Counted from the first letter of the stretch, positions 1-6,588 are shown. The stretch is DNA of 18,896 nt from CAZCDS01 sp964497585 (GCA_964497585.1 CAZCDS010000096.1:1-18896), one strand, 5' to 3'. The notes: a model not told the origin generated them from the letters alone. Numbers and translations: made by a program.

Positions 1-268
1 TAACCTGCACAAGGATAATTGTCGTCAATGCACAAATGTAGTTGACATCAGGGAGCCCTCCTAGGAGAGACGGATAAAGGGAGCGTTGCCCTGGCGGCTT
101 CAGACTTATATCAGCAAGGCGATTCGTGCGTGTCTTGGCAACGGCCGAGAGTAGATCGCGGAGCAATTTTGTGATTTTCTCTTGGTCGAGTGCTCGACCG
201 GAGGCTATGGGGTTATCGCCGAAAGCGTGTCCGAAGGGGATTACGGTTCTGCCAGGATAGAAAGACAT
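1..268 (-). CDS. Unknown protein, 5' part only (runs off the left edge)
   Basis: An open frame starts with ATG at 268 and stays open for 89 codons to the window edge. Its start is preceded by a very strong purine-rich Shine-Dalgarno run (GGAGGGAGGG directly upstream), and it begins 12 nt after the stop of the ribbon-helix-helix gene, so the two are probably co-transcribed from the promoter near 515-542. The visible protein begins MSFYPGRTVIPFGHAF and ends in a hydrophobic stretch (LTTIILVQV) at the edge. I do not recognise a family. No signal peptide is visible. A downstream partner of a small RHH protein inside a mobile element could be a toxin, a partition or a transfer protein, but nothing in the 89 residues decides this. 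The gene is real with fair confidence because of the start-site context and uninterrupted frame. Confidence 0.6.
   Translation of the reverse strand, partial: MSFYPGRTVIPFGHAFGDNPIASGRALDQEKITKLLRDLLSAVAKTRTNRLADISLKPPGQRSLYPSLLGGLPDVNYICALTTIILVQV
184..199. repeat. Short perfect inverted repeat
   Basis: GGTCGAG and CTCGACC are separated by 2 nt. The site lies inside the partial reading frame at 1-268, has no T-run on either side, and so is not a terminator. It may be chance or a protein-binding palindrome. Confidence 0.4.
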
Positions 269-280
269 CCCTCCCTCCTC

Positions 281-481
281 TCATCCCTTCACGAGCCGCA
301 AATGAAGCTTGACGGCTTCCCGTATGTGGTGGGATCGCGGCCCGGCGAGTTGGTCCAATTGGGTTGTGAGGTCTTCAGGAAACTTGACGGTGACTATCTG
401 AGGATTCACGAGAGGAGTTGAAAGGGGCACAGTGCCCGCAATTCCACCCGTCTGGGGCAACTGATTCGTGGGATTGAGCAT
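281..481 (-). CDS. Small ribbon-helix-helix (CopG-like) DNA-binding protein
   Basis: This 66-residue protein has a flexible N-terminal third rich in Pro, Thr and Gly (residues 1-27). It is followed by a compact segment of the ribbon-helix-helix pattern: a beta strand (IVTVKFPEDL, about 29-38), a first helix (TTQLDQLAG) and a second helix (SHHIREAVKLHLRLV). Proteins of this fold bind DNA as dimers through the paired strands and commonly repress their own promoter, as antitoxins or as plasmid copy or partition regulators. A perfect 9-3-9 palindrome lies 22 bp upstream of the start and overlaps a plausible -10, which fits autorepression. The next gene downstream (start 268) follows after 12 nt. 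Which RHH subclass it belongs to cannot be told from sequence inspection alone. Confidence 0.7.
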   Translation of the reverse strand: MLNPTNQLPQTGGIAGTVPLSTPLVNPQIVTVKFPEDLTTQLDQLAGPRSHHIREAVKLHLRLVKG

Positions 482-502
482 GACTTCCCCTTTCCCGCAT
501 AC

Positions 503-542
503 TGGTAATACGAGGTATTACCATGCTCAGCCGGGAAGTCAA
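503..542 (-). promoter_or_regulatory. Promoter and palindromic operator of the RHH gene
   Basis: Half-sites TGGTAATAC (503-511) and GTATTACCA (515-523) form a perfect inverted repeat around a 3-nt centre. Read on the minus strand, a -35-like TTGACT lies at 542-537 and, 16 nt later, TAATAC at 520-515 falls inside the palindrome as a possible -10. A repressor bound here would block polymerase. The start codon of the RHH gene is 22 nt downstream. The palindrome is directly visible; its use as operator is inferred. Confidence 0.6.
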
Positions 543-560
543 GCTTTTCTCAGGAGGGGG

Positions 561-591
561 GAATAAAAAAGGGCCCTCGATGTGAGAGCCC
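561..591 (-). terminator. Rho-independent terminator of the minus-strand operon
   Basis: On the minus strand GGGCTCTC and GAGGGCCC form a stem (one internal mismatch, 5-nt loop) followed at once by TTTTTTATT. It lies downstream of the excisionase-like gene that ends at 762 and upstream of the RHH promoter, separating the two transcription units. Confidence 0.8.
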
Positions 592-761
592 CCAATGGAT
601 CCGTACTGGCCGGCTGGCTGACTCAACCATGTCTCGATTGTTTGGGGTCGTCAATAAGGACCTGGGCCTGAGCCACGACAATCATCTTAGACTCTGCATT
701 GCCAAATCCGGGAAATTGAGTCCCCGAGCGACGAGTCTAAGCCTGTGAGAATACGTGTGTG

Positions 762-1031
762 TCATTTGGTCCCCCTCATTCGTTTGGCGAGGCGGTCGGG
801 ATGGACTCCAGGGGGTTTACGTGGTTGCTGATAAGGTGTCCGATTGCGATGAATCTGCCTTTCGTTCGAGGATTGGTCGAGGTACGCTTCAACGTCTCGC
901 TGTCTGATCCGGATTTGCCTGCCGACTCGGACATGCGGGATTTTCCCTCTCCAGATCATTTGATACGCGGTCGTCCGAGAGACCTGTAAATAGGCCATGA
1001 GATCTTGAATCGTCAGAAGTCGATCGGTCAT
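762..1031 (-). CDS. Excisionase-type helix-turn-helix DNA-binding protein
   Basis: The 89-residue protein starts with MTDRLLTIQDLMAYL and contains a complete MerR-like winged helix-turn-helix of the excisionase/HTH_17 type. Helices are at about residues 6-14 and 17-26 (VSRTTAYQMIWRGKI), the wing is HVRVGRQIRIRQ, and the final helix is RDVEAYLDQ. The last 35 residues are basic and of unknown role. I chose ATG 1031 rather than the in-frame GTG 6 nt upstream because GGAGG sits 5 nt before the ATG and would abut the GTG. Members of this family act as recombination directionality factors, accessory replication factors or repressors in plasmids, phages and integrative elements. This fits the attachment-site scar at 4274-4318. 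It is the last gene of the operon, 58 nt after the preceding gene. Confidence 0.8.
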   Translation of the reverse strand: MTDRLLTIQDLMAYLQVSRTTAYQMIWRGKIPHVRVGRQIRIRQRDVEAYLDQSSNERQIHRNRTPYQQPRKPPGVHPDRLAKRMRGTK

Positions 1032-1089
1032 GGACACCTCCGCTTATGACTCGGCTGTGGTAGAGAAATCGTCTCCTACAGTCCGGCCA

Positions 1090-1518
1090 CTAGCACTTCT
1101 CACCTGGCTCCGCAACTCTCGGAGAGGCAGGGATACCAAGTTGACTTTTGATCTTTCGCATCCTGGCCAATGTTGCCGCTTCCATCTCCTCGACCAGCCG
1201 CCGAGCTTCGGGGTCCAGGACTCCCTTGGAGAGTGAGCGAAGTTTCTGAAGCTGCTCTTGGATTCTCTCAAAACACCTCCTCATTCGTCGTCGGCGACTG
1301 GCGGCCTTTTCCCTCTCGCTTTTCGTCATGCCCGGTCTGGCTGTCCGAGGTCCGCGGGGAAGTACGTACGAATGCTTGGGGAGAGTTGAGGCTTGATGTA
1401 TCGTCCATCCCTTGTTGATACGGTTGAAAAGCGTCTGCCGGGAGATGCCCAAGAGCTTGGCCCATTCGGCCATGGGGAGCGCTCGGCCGTCGTGCTCGAT
1501 TATTCGCGGGGAAGGCAT
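1090..1518 (-). CDS. Helix-turn-helix protein with basic coiled C-terminal half, function unknown
   Basis: The 142-residue protein has an N-terminal helix-turn-helix (LPMAEWAKLLGISRQTLFNR, about 14-33, followed by a GWTIHQA turn) of the kind seen in small phage and plasmid proteins that carry a 'wing-less' HTH with a W-A-x-x-x-G-I-S pattern. Residues 60-125 are strongly charged and helical (REKAASRRRRMRRCFERIQEQ, then EARRLVEEMEAATLARMRKI), suggesting a coiled segment. AAGGAGA lies 9 nt before the ATG. Its start overlaps the end of the upstream gene by 19 nt, so translation is probably coupled. No catalytic motif is visible. It is a likely DNA-binding protein of the element; its target and role are unknown. 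Confidence 0.7.
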   Translation of the reverse strand: MPSPRIIEHDGRALPMAEWAKLLGISRQTLFNRINKGWTIHQASTLPKHSYVLPRGPRTARPGMTKSEREKAASRRRRMRRCFERIQEQLQKLRSLSKGVLDPEARRLVEEMEAATLARMRKIKSQLGIPASPRVAEPGEKC

Positions 1519-1994
1519 GAATCGTTCTCCTTCCCGGCCTCGGCCTGGTCGTGGTCATCCGTCGCGGCTTTGGCTTCCAACATCTCCTCAAACAACTCGT
1601 TTTCCTCGTCAGAAAGACAAAGCCGGCTATCCTCGATCACCTGATTGATCTCCGCTTTTATGAACGGATCGAGGAGTACGGCGTGATGCGCCCACTTCAG
1701 GAGTTCACGAAAATCCTCGAACGCCCGAGAAAGGTTTTGGTGGATTGCCACAAACTCGAACCTGTCACCCCCAGGAGGAGGGACTATCTTGTTCATTGCC
1801 CCTCCCAGGAGCTTGACAAGCCCCAGACATTGGTAGCTCCATTCGAGGAGCGTGTAGACGACAAACGATCCGTCCTCGGGATGATAATCCGGGGGGGCAT
1901 ACCGTTCCCAAGCCGGCGGGTCCTCGCCAAACTCTTTCATCATCAGTTGCTCCCAGATTACTTCAGGCAGGTCGAGAGAATACGATTCGCCCAT
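1500..1994 (-). CDS. Acidic protein of unknown function, possible relative of the upstream gene product
   Basis: The protein of 164 residues starts MGESYSLDLPEVIWEQL and is acidic and helical, with two Trp-rich segments (VIWEQLMMKEF, LEWSYQCLGLVKLL) and an acidic tail. The ATG at 1994 was chosen over upstream in-frame starts because GGAGG sits 6 nt before it. The mid-C-terminal stretch LLDPFIKAEINQ resembles HDPLIKAHFQ near the C-terminus of the neighbouring product (2047-2454). Both also share a pattern of an N-terminal 'LP.. I.E...' segment and a central helix of aromatic residues, so the two may be diverged paralogues or two chains of a heteromer. No known domain, signal peptide or membrane segment is recognised. 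It is the second gene of the operon. Confidence 0.65.
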   Translation of the reverse strand: MGESYSLDLPEVIWEQLMMKEFGEDPPAWERYAPPDYHPEDGSFVVYTLLEWSYQCLGLVKLLGGAMNKIVPPPGGDRFEFVAIHQNLSRAFEDFRELLKWAHHAVLLDPFIKAEINQVIEDSRLCLSDEENELFEEMLEAKAATDDHDQAEAGKENDSCLPRE

Positions 1995-2046
1995 GTTTGC
2001 CTCCAGACAGGTTTGTCGATCCGGAAAAAGAAGTGAAGCGCCCATG

Positions 2047-2454
2047 TCAATTCCCCTCCTTCTCAGCAGCGGCCTTGTCGCCATTGCCCTGGAAATGGGC
2101 CTTGATCAGCGGATCGTGGGGCCACGTCGCCTCAAAGAATGGCAGTAACCGTCCAAGCCGATTAAGCTCCTGCTTCAGCGCGGATATGGCAGCCCACATG
2201 GTGTCGTTCAGGTCGTGGCTTCTATCCGAATGAACCGGCCCAGCAATCTCGACCATCTGAACCCAGGTATTTTCTACGGCCAAGAAAAAGGCATGTGCTT
2301 TGCTGTGCCACCAAAACAGAAAATCCGAGTGGAAAGGCTCGCCTCCACAGACGGTGGCCCCGTCAAGGGCGTCTCGGATTAATGCGGGGGAGTTTCTCTT
2401 TTCAAACTCCTCGCGGATTGATTCCGGCAATGGAAACGGGTAGGGTTTACTCAT
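2047..2454 (-). CDS. Protein of unknown function, first gene of the element operon
   Basis: The 135-residue protein begins MSKPYPFPLPESIREEFEKR. It is predicted soluble and mostly helical, with an aromatic centre (FLFWWHSKAHAFFLAVENTW, about 47-66) and a segment PHDPLIKAHFQ near the C-terminus that echoes the next gene product. A strong AGGAGGT lies just upstream of the ATG. The leader (about 128 nt from the predicted start of transcription) contains a large hairpin at 2484-2518. The following gene starts 52 nt downstream on the same strand. I recognise no family. The good ribosome site, the operon position and the resemblance to its neighbour argue that the gene is real. Confidence 0.65.
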   Translation of the reverse strand: MSKPYPFPLPESIREEFEKRNSPALIRDALDGATVCGGEPFHSDFLFWWHSKAHAFFLAVENTWVQMVEIAGPVHSDRSHDLNDTMWAAISALKQELNRLGRLLPFFEATWPHDPLIKAHFQGNGDKAAAEKEGN

Positions 2455-2483
2455 GCTTGCACCTCCTACTCAGGTGTGGGCAA

Positions 2484-2518
2484 GAACCCCCGTGGAGGTA
2501 CAGGCTCCTTGGGGGTTC
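2484..2518. promoter_or_regulatory. Long imperfect inverted repeat in the operon leader
   Basis: GAACCCCC (2484-2491) pairs with GGGGGTTC (2511-2518), and the inner GGAG (2494-2497) pairs with CTCC (2505-2508) around a 7-nt loop. It lies between the predicted minus-strand promoter and the ribosome-binding site of the gene starting at 2454. No T-run follows, so it is more likely a leader structure or protein-binding site than a simple terminator. Confidence 0.5.
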
Positions 2519-2588
2519 GCCGTTGATGGGCCCTGAATAAACGGGTGATGCAAGGATGAGAAAGGAAGGAAAATTGGATGCTCCTCCC

Positions 2589-2618
2589 ATGATGCCAGAC
2601 CGAAAAGAAAATTGTCAA
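2589..2618 (-). promoter_or_regulatory. Predicted sigma70-type promoter of the element operon
   Basis: On the minus strand a perfect -35 TTGACA (2618-2613) is followed after 18 nt by CATCAT (2594-2589, four of six consensus bases). Transcription would start near 2582 and give a leader of about 128 nt before the first gene of the minus-strand operon. Confidence 0.5.
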
Positions 2619-2876
2619 GGGTTTCGGGAAAGTAGAACGATTTCGCGCGATTGGAATTTTTTCTGAAGCTAAGATATTAAGGTCGCTACGGAAATTATCC
2701 CCCCTCTCGGGAACCTTCGGGGATCCGTACTGTCTCACTTGACAGTCCATCCCGTGTAAAGGGTTCGGCCGAACCGGTCTCATCTGTCAAGCAAACGGAC
2801 AGTCTTCCTGCGATCCGTCAAGGGTCGTCTTCGGTGACGTGCGTACGGAGTCGGAATTTCCATCGAGGGGGAAGTC

Positions 2877-3725
2877 ATGTTCAGGAACGTCGTTGTTTTC
2901 ACCGTCCTTTGCGCGATCTGCATGCCCGCGGCCGTCATCTCCCAGGGGAACCCGGACGATTTCTGCCAACGAGCCGGCTATTTTCTCGAGACTGGAAAAT
3001 TCGACAAAGCGATCGACCTTTACAACCAGGTCCTTGATCGGGAGATGGACCACAGGGACGCCCTTCTCGGCCTCGGGAGAGCCTACGTTGCGAAAAAGGA
3101 TCTACCTCGGGCCCGGCGAACCCTGGAGTTTTTCACGGCCACCTATCCCCGGAGCACGGAGGGGTTGTGGCTCCTCGCGGAATTGCAGTTGCAGCTTGAC
3201 CAGGTCTCAGCGGCCAAGCGTAGTTTCCTCAAAATCCTTCGCCTCAAACCGGTTCACGTCCGCGCCCTGGTCGGTCTTGGGAAGGTGGAAGGGCTCCAGG
3301 GGCACAGGTTCACCGGTGAGCAGTATTTGAAAAAGGCGCTGGCGCTCGACCCGGAAAACGCAAACTTGAAGCGAACCGTGGAAGACGTGATCCACGCCAA
3401 CCGGCAATACCTGAAGGTCAAGGCGGCCGAGAAGCGGGCCATGATCCGGGAACTCTTTGAAAGGGCCATGGCGTACAAGGCGACTCACGAGACACAGCTT
3501 GGTCTTCAGGCCGGGGATTGGATCATCTGCTACCGGGAGCTTGCACACCAGGCCGATGCCAGGGGCGGAAAGACCACATGCAAGGAGTGCCGTCAACCGG
3601 CTCTTCTTCAACGCGGCCAGACAGGTGCCTCACTCTGTCTCGGGTGGCGGTTCAAGCACGTGAATAACCGGGCGGTCGCATACGAGTGGATGTCCCGGAA
3701 TTGCGATTGTCCATGGACACGGTAG
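2877..3725 (+). CDS. Exported tetratricopeptide-repeat protein with a Cys-rich tail
   Basis: The 282-residue protein begins with a clear export signal (MFRNVVVFTVLCAICMPAAV, likely cleavage after about residue 23). Four TPR-like units follow at roughly 27-59 (FCQRAGYFLETGKFDKAIDLY), 60-92 (DALLGLGRAYVAKKDLPRAR), 94-126 and 128-161 (ALVGLGKVEGL ... EQYLKKALALDP). Residues 170-225 form a charged helical linker. The tail has C235, C238 and C254 and then C276 and C278, which could bind metal or form disulfides. A GAGGGGG ribosome site precedes the ATG. TPR domains mediate protein-protein contacts, and here they would act in the periplasm or at the outer membrane face. The gene stands alone, opposite in direction to the operon at its left, so its partners are unknown. 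Confidence 0.8.
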   Translation: MFRNVVVFTVLCAICMPAAVISQGNPDDFCQRAGYFLETGKFDKAIDLYNQVLDREMDHRDALLGLGRAYVAKKDLPRARRTLEFFTATYPRSTEGLWLLAELQLQLDQVSAAKRSFLKILRLKPVHVRALVGLGKVEGLQGHRFTGEQYLKKALALDPENANLKRTVEDVIHANRQYLKVKAAEKRAMIRELFERAMAYKATHETQLGLQAGDWIICYRELAHQADARGGKTTCKECRQPALLQRGQTGASLCLGWRFKHVNNRAVAYEWMSRNCDCPWTR

Positions 3726-3734
3726 AGAAAACAA

Positions 3735-3756
3735 GGGGCGACCCGTCTGCCGCCCC
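3735..3756 (+). terminator. Possible weak terminator hairpin after the TPR gene
   Basis: GGGGCG and CGCCCC are separated by 10 nt and followed by ATTTCGTT. The stem is stable but the T-tract is poor, so termination is uncertain. Confidence 0.35.
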
Positions 3757-3790
3757 ATTTCGTTGAAAGGAGGTATGGATTGGCGACCTG

Positions 3791-3811
3791 TATACCATGG
3801 CGTGTGGTATA
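3791..3811. repeat. Perfect 7-7-7 inverted repeat
   Basis: TATACCA (3791-3797) and TGGTATA (3805-3811) flank a 7-nt spacer. The half-site shares TGGTA with the RHH operator at 503-523 but in the opposite arrangement. It may be a binding site for an element-encoded protein. Confidence 0.45.
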
Positions 3812-4273
3812 ACGCAACAGTTTCCCGGTTCCCTGGTCGAAAAGTGTGGCAATTTTGCTACACCCTGCTTGGTGCCTTAAGATGGGGAGCCATGGAAACG
3901 GCTTGACTGCCGCGTCCTGACAGAGATATCCTGATGAGGCCCACTGTGCCTCGCTCTTTCCTTCCTTTTAGCGTAAAGCTGATTGTGATAAGAGATCGGT
4001 TTGAAGAGCGTTCAGCGGTGGGCATTTTCGCGTCCGTGATGCGCGCTCTTGCCAGACTTGCGGGGACCATGGCAGGATCGGGTGAATTCTTGAGAATTGA
4101 GAAAGGGTCCGCGGGGTCGGATGCCCGGACAAGATATGGCGACTTCTTCAAGTTGATTCTTGCGGGACTTTTGCGGGACTCGGTTATGCTTCGTTGTGCT
4201 TTGTGGTGCAGTTTGCAACGGGAGCGCTCGGCTAAGTGGTTGATATTGTTACGGTCATTCCTGAGTTCTCGGC
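3812..4273. other. Gene-free end of the presumed integrated element
   Basis: No supported gene is seen between the inverted repeat and the tRNA fragment. Long open frames here continue straight through the tRNA fragment and are therefore artefacts. The stretch contains two direct repeats (4160-4180) close to the attachment site. Confidence 0.55.
4160..4180 (+). repeat. Direct repeat TTGCGGGACT x2 near the attachment site
   Basis: TTGCGGGACT occurs at 4160-4169 and again at 4171-4180, an 11-bp period close to one helical turn, about 95 bp from the tRNA fragment. Short direct repeats at this distance are typical of arm-type binding sites of tyrosine-recombinase integrases; that role is inferred. 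Confidence 0.5.
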
Positions 4274-4318
<45 letters not shown>

Positions 4319-4326
4319 AAGAAATC

Positions 4327-4366
4327 AAAGGGTTACCGAGCTGCGTGGGTGGCCCTTTCGTGTTTT
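4327..4366 (+). terminator. Rho-independent terminator behind the tRNA fragment
   Basis: AAAGGGTTACC pairs with GGGTGGCCCTTT (11-bp stem with two G-T pairs, 4327-4358) and is followed by CGTGTTTT. It is likely the original terminator of the tRNA-Arg gene, left in place beside the junction. Confidence 0.65.
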
Positions 4367-4411
4367 GCTGCATCCTTGCTGCAGCGCCAAACGAGAAAAT
4401 CTCCCCTAAGG

Positions 4412-4437
4412 GGCACCGGTGGCTTCGCTGCGGTGCC
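4412..4437. repeat. Stable hairpin without T-run
   Basis: GGCACCG (4412-4418) and CGGTGCC (4431-4437) form a perfect 7-bp stem with a further possible GGC/GCT inner pairing. It lies in the 318-bp spacer between the tRNA scar and the HU/IHF gene; no function is apparent. Confidence 0.4.
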
Positions 4438-4635
4438 TGGACTAGCCTCCGCGGTTCCCGGTTGTCAGGAGAGCCTCCCACCAGTTCTTGCATGGAAAGG
4501 TAGATTTCAAGCCGCTCCCGAGGCGACTATCCAGAAACATGTCTCAGGAATTCCCGGATGTTTTCAGTTTGTTCCTTCTTAATAAGAGCTGAGCCACAAC
4601 TCTCAAACTAACAGCATTTCAGGACGGGGTATTGC

Positions 4636-4932
4636 ATGACGGTCACCAAGGCTGACTTGGCTCAGAAGATCGCGGACGACTGCGGTTTCCTGAAGGGAGC
4701 GGCCACCGAGATCGTTGACAAGATGCTGGAGATCCTCAAGTCTCGCTTGGTTTCCGGAGATGACGTGATGATCTCGGGATTCGGGAAGTGGAGCGTGAAG
4801 TCGAAGAATTCTCGGCACGGGAGGAATCCTCGGACCGGAGAGCAACTCATGCTGGATGCCCGGAAGGTCGTGACGTGGAAATACTCGCCGGTGTTAAAGA
4901 AGGCCGTAAACAGGTCGATGTCTGGTCAGTAA
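4636..4932 (+). CDS. HU/IHF-family nucleoid DNA-bending protein, closest to IHF alpha by eye
   Basis: The 98-residue protein is a full-length member of the bacterial histone-like family. The N-terminal helices (MTVTKADLAQKIADDCGF ... ATEIVDKMLEILKSRLVSGD, 1-42) form the dimer core, ISGFGKWSVK (46-55) is the conserved strand and turn, and the DNA-binding arm carries RNPRTGE (63-69) with the intercalating Pro at about 65, ending VVTWKYSPVLKKAVN. It would act as a homo- or heterodimer, bending DNA in promoters, replication and site-specific recombination. The arm and the C-terminal segment look more IHF-like than HU-like, but the subclass is uncertain. It stands as a single gene on the chromosome side of the tRNA scar. 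IHF proteins are common helpers of integrases, which may or may not be coincidence here. Confidence 0.92.
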   Translation: MTVTKADLAQKIADDCGFLKGAATEIVDKMLEILKSRLVSGDDVMISGFGKWSVKSKNSRHGRNPRTGEQLMLDARKVVTWKYSPVLKKAVNRSMSGQ

Positions 4933-5907
4933 GAAACGGATAAGCCGATGCGGGGGGACCAGCTCTATCGCCTGAAGAGACATGAGATCCGCAAGAAGGA
5001 TCGGATTGAAGCCCGGAGTCCATCGGGGAGGCTCCTGGAAACGAGAAAACCCCGCGAATCTTGACGGAAAAGGTAGGGAGGCTGCTCCAACGAACTTGAG
5101 TAGTTTTATCAAAAACTTCTTGCGCTCCAGTTAGGGGTCTGTTATTCTTAGAATTGAAGAGGCGCCAAAAAAACCGCGGGTGTCTAATTGTACTTCTGGA
5201 CGATTCCTTTTCAGTCGCTTTCCCGCGCAGGGGCCTCGGAAACGCTCCACGTGTACGGAGGTGGCCAATGATGTGCTTTCTACACACTGGATTCCATCCG
5301 AGAATGTGCCTGCAACGCCCTTAGTCCTGAACGTGTCTCTCGACAGAATGCTTCGGCCGGAATCTGAGGTTGGGCAGCTATCGACCTTTCAAGACCGCCG
5401 ACACACGTCGTCCCACCAAATTCTAAGGGCTAAGGCTTTCCGATTCAGATCAGGGTAAGATCACTCTTCGCTGGGAGTTCAACTAGGGGCTGGTGAACCG
5501 CTTCATGATGGGTGCTCAGCCGACCTGGTGTCCGTGCTTCGCGATGCGATGGGCTCTCGGTACCATGCAAGTGGGGGAACAGCCTTTGGCAACGCCGGTG
5601 CCGTAACAGCCACAGGCGATATGACCGGCGTAGGAAGTGAGCGGGTGTGCAAGCAGGAGAGGGACTATTGACGAAGCGTCCTTGAGGGCGAGGCCTACAA
5701 ATTCTCGGAGAGTAGCCTGGAGCCAAGAAAGCAATGAATAAAAAGCTGAATTGGAGTGTCGCCATGAGGGCGCCGGCCCGGCCGGATACAAACTCGGATC
5801 TGTTTGGATCGAGCAATCATTCGGCATTCCGGAATCGTCCAGCATTCACTCGGGGATGAATCGAGCCCGCGAAGACTTCCGTGACCAAGGCAAAGAGGGA
5901 GGTCAAG
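4933..5907. other. Gene-poor stretch of almost 1 kb
   Basis: I see no convincing gene here. A 38-codon frame at 4948-5064 lacks a clear ribosome site, and longer frames on both strands have unnatural composition and no start signals. A frame near 5460-5671 reads gene-like for about 60 codons but has no start. No tRNA, rRNA or clear terminator was found. Decayed genes or an unrecognised RNA remain possible. Confidence 0.5.
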
Positions 5908-6516
5908 ATGAGCAGGTTTCTGACCATACACGACGAAAGTGTTACGGAGAGAGTATTTCTGGAATCGAGGCTGACCGAGATCTTAAATGACCCCAGGGCC
6001 GAATTCAACATGGCACTGGTCGATGGAGATCGGGGAAGACGCTATTGCGAATGGGAGGCTCCGAGCCACCAATTCGTTGAAGAACTCCTGTGGGACTATG
6101 AAATCACGTGGTCCCACATGTCGGAAGTCGAAGTTACGTCGGCTTCCGAGTGGCGCTTGTGGCAGTTGGAATTCGGAAAGGAAGTGAGCAATTGCTGGGA
6201 AGTTGCCAACTGCGGACGGGACCATGGCGAGATCCATCTCGATGCGAGCGGCTTCTGTCCGGCTGCACAGGACAGTGGTCGGCACCTGGAGGTGGCCGGT
6301 GACCGCTCACCCACAAGGTACTTCGATCCCTCGACGGAACGTGATGCGAGCGGCTTCTGTCCGGCTGAACAGGGCAGTGGTCGGCACCTGGAGGTGGCCG
6401 GTGACCGCTTACCCACAGGGTACTTCGATCCCTCGACGAAACGTGATTCGAGAGAGCTCTGGGCGAGGTACAAAGGCGACGACGAAAGCAATAGAGGGCT
6501 GCCACGCATGGACTGA
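5908..6516 (+). CDS. DUF4242-like protein with degenerate two-CW cysteine motif and internal duplication
   Basis: The 202-residue protein starts at ATG 5908 behind GGGAGG. Residues 1-85 (with YCEWEAP at 46-52 and EVEVTSASEW at 73-82) resemble the small ferredoxin-like DUF4242 fold and match the next gene product. Residues 96-119 carry C96-W97-E98, C102-G103-R104 and C117-P118-A119, the first half of the two-CW motif known mainly from anaerobes. The second half, normally a GR-CW-xxAGT-C pattern, survives only as GRHLEVAGDR, its CW replaced. A 34-residue unit (from DASGFCPA) is present twice in tandem, 112-145 and 146-179, from a 102-bp duplication. No signal peptide or membrane segment is seen; the function is unknown. 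It lies 72 bp upstream of its apparent relative. Confidence 0.7.
   Translation: MSRFLTIHDESVTERVFLESRLTEILNDPRAEFNMALVDGDRGRRYCEWEAPSHQFVEELLWDYEITWSHMSEVEVTSASEWRLWQLEFGKEVSNCWEVANCGRDHGEIHLDASGFCPAAQDSGRHLEVAGDRSPTRYFDPSTERDASGFCPAEQGSGRHLEVAGDRLPTGYFDPSTKRDSRELWARYKGDDESNRGLPRMD
6241..6444 (+). repeat. In-frame 102-bp tandem duplication
   Basis: Units 6241-6342 and 6343-6444 are identical except for five substitutions. The unit is 34 codons long and keeps the frame of the surrounding gene, so it duplicates the segment beginning DASGFCPA. Confidence 0.95.
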
Positions 6517-6588
6517 GCAGGAATAGGGGGACCGATTCCCGTGGTGACCAATAGGGAGAGAGCAGCCTACAAAGAAATGGAGGATAAG

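Larger units (their letters stand above)
2455..2876. other. Divergent intergenic region
   Basis: About 420 bp without a gene between divergently transcribed units. It holds the minus-strand promoter (2589-2618), the leader hairpin (2484-2518) and a small inverted repeat ACTGTC/GACAGT (2729-2734 and 2741-2746). No plus-strand promoter for the TPR gene stands out. Confidence 0.6.

Noticed and set aside
3775..3906. 43-codon plus-strand frame after the TPR gene
   Set aside because: GGAGG is present but only 1 nt before the ATG, and the product is Trp-rich with no recognisable pattern; the palindrome at 3791-3811 explains part of the sequence better.
4948..5064. 38-codon frame after the HU/IHF gene
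   Set aside because: No clear ribosome site and no recognisable family; kept only as a remark in the gene-poor stretch.
4847..5287. Minus-strand frame of 146 codons overlapping the HU/IHF gene end
   Set aside because: It overlaps a certain gene, has no ribosome site, and its composition (Ser/Pro/Arg-rich) is that of a shadow frame.
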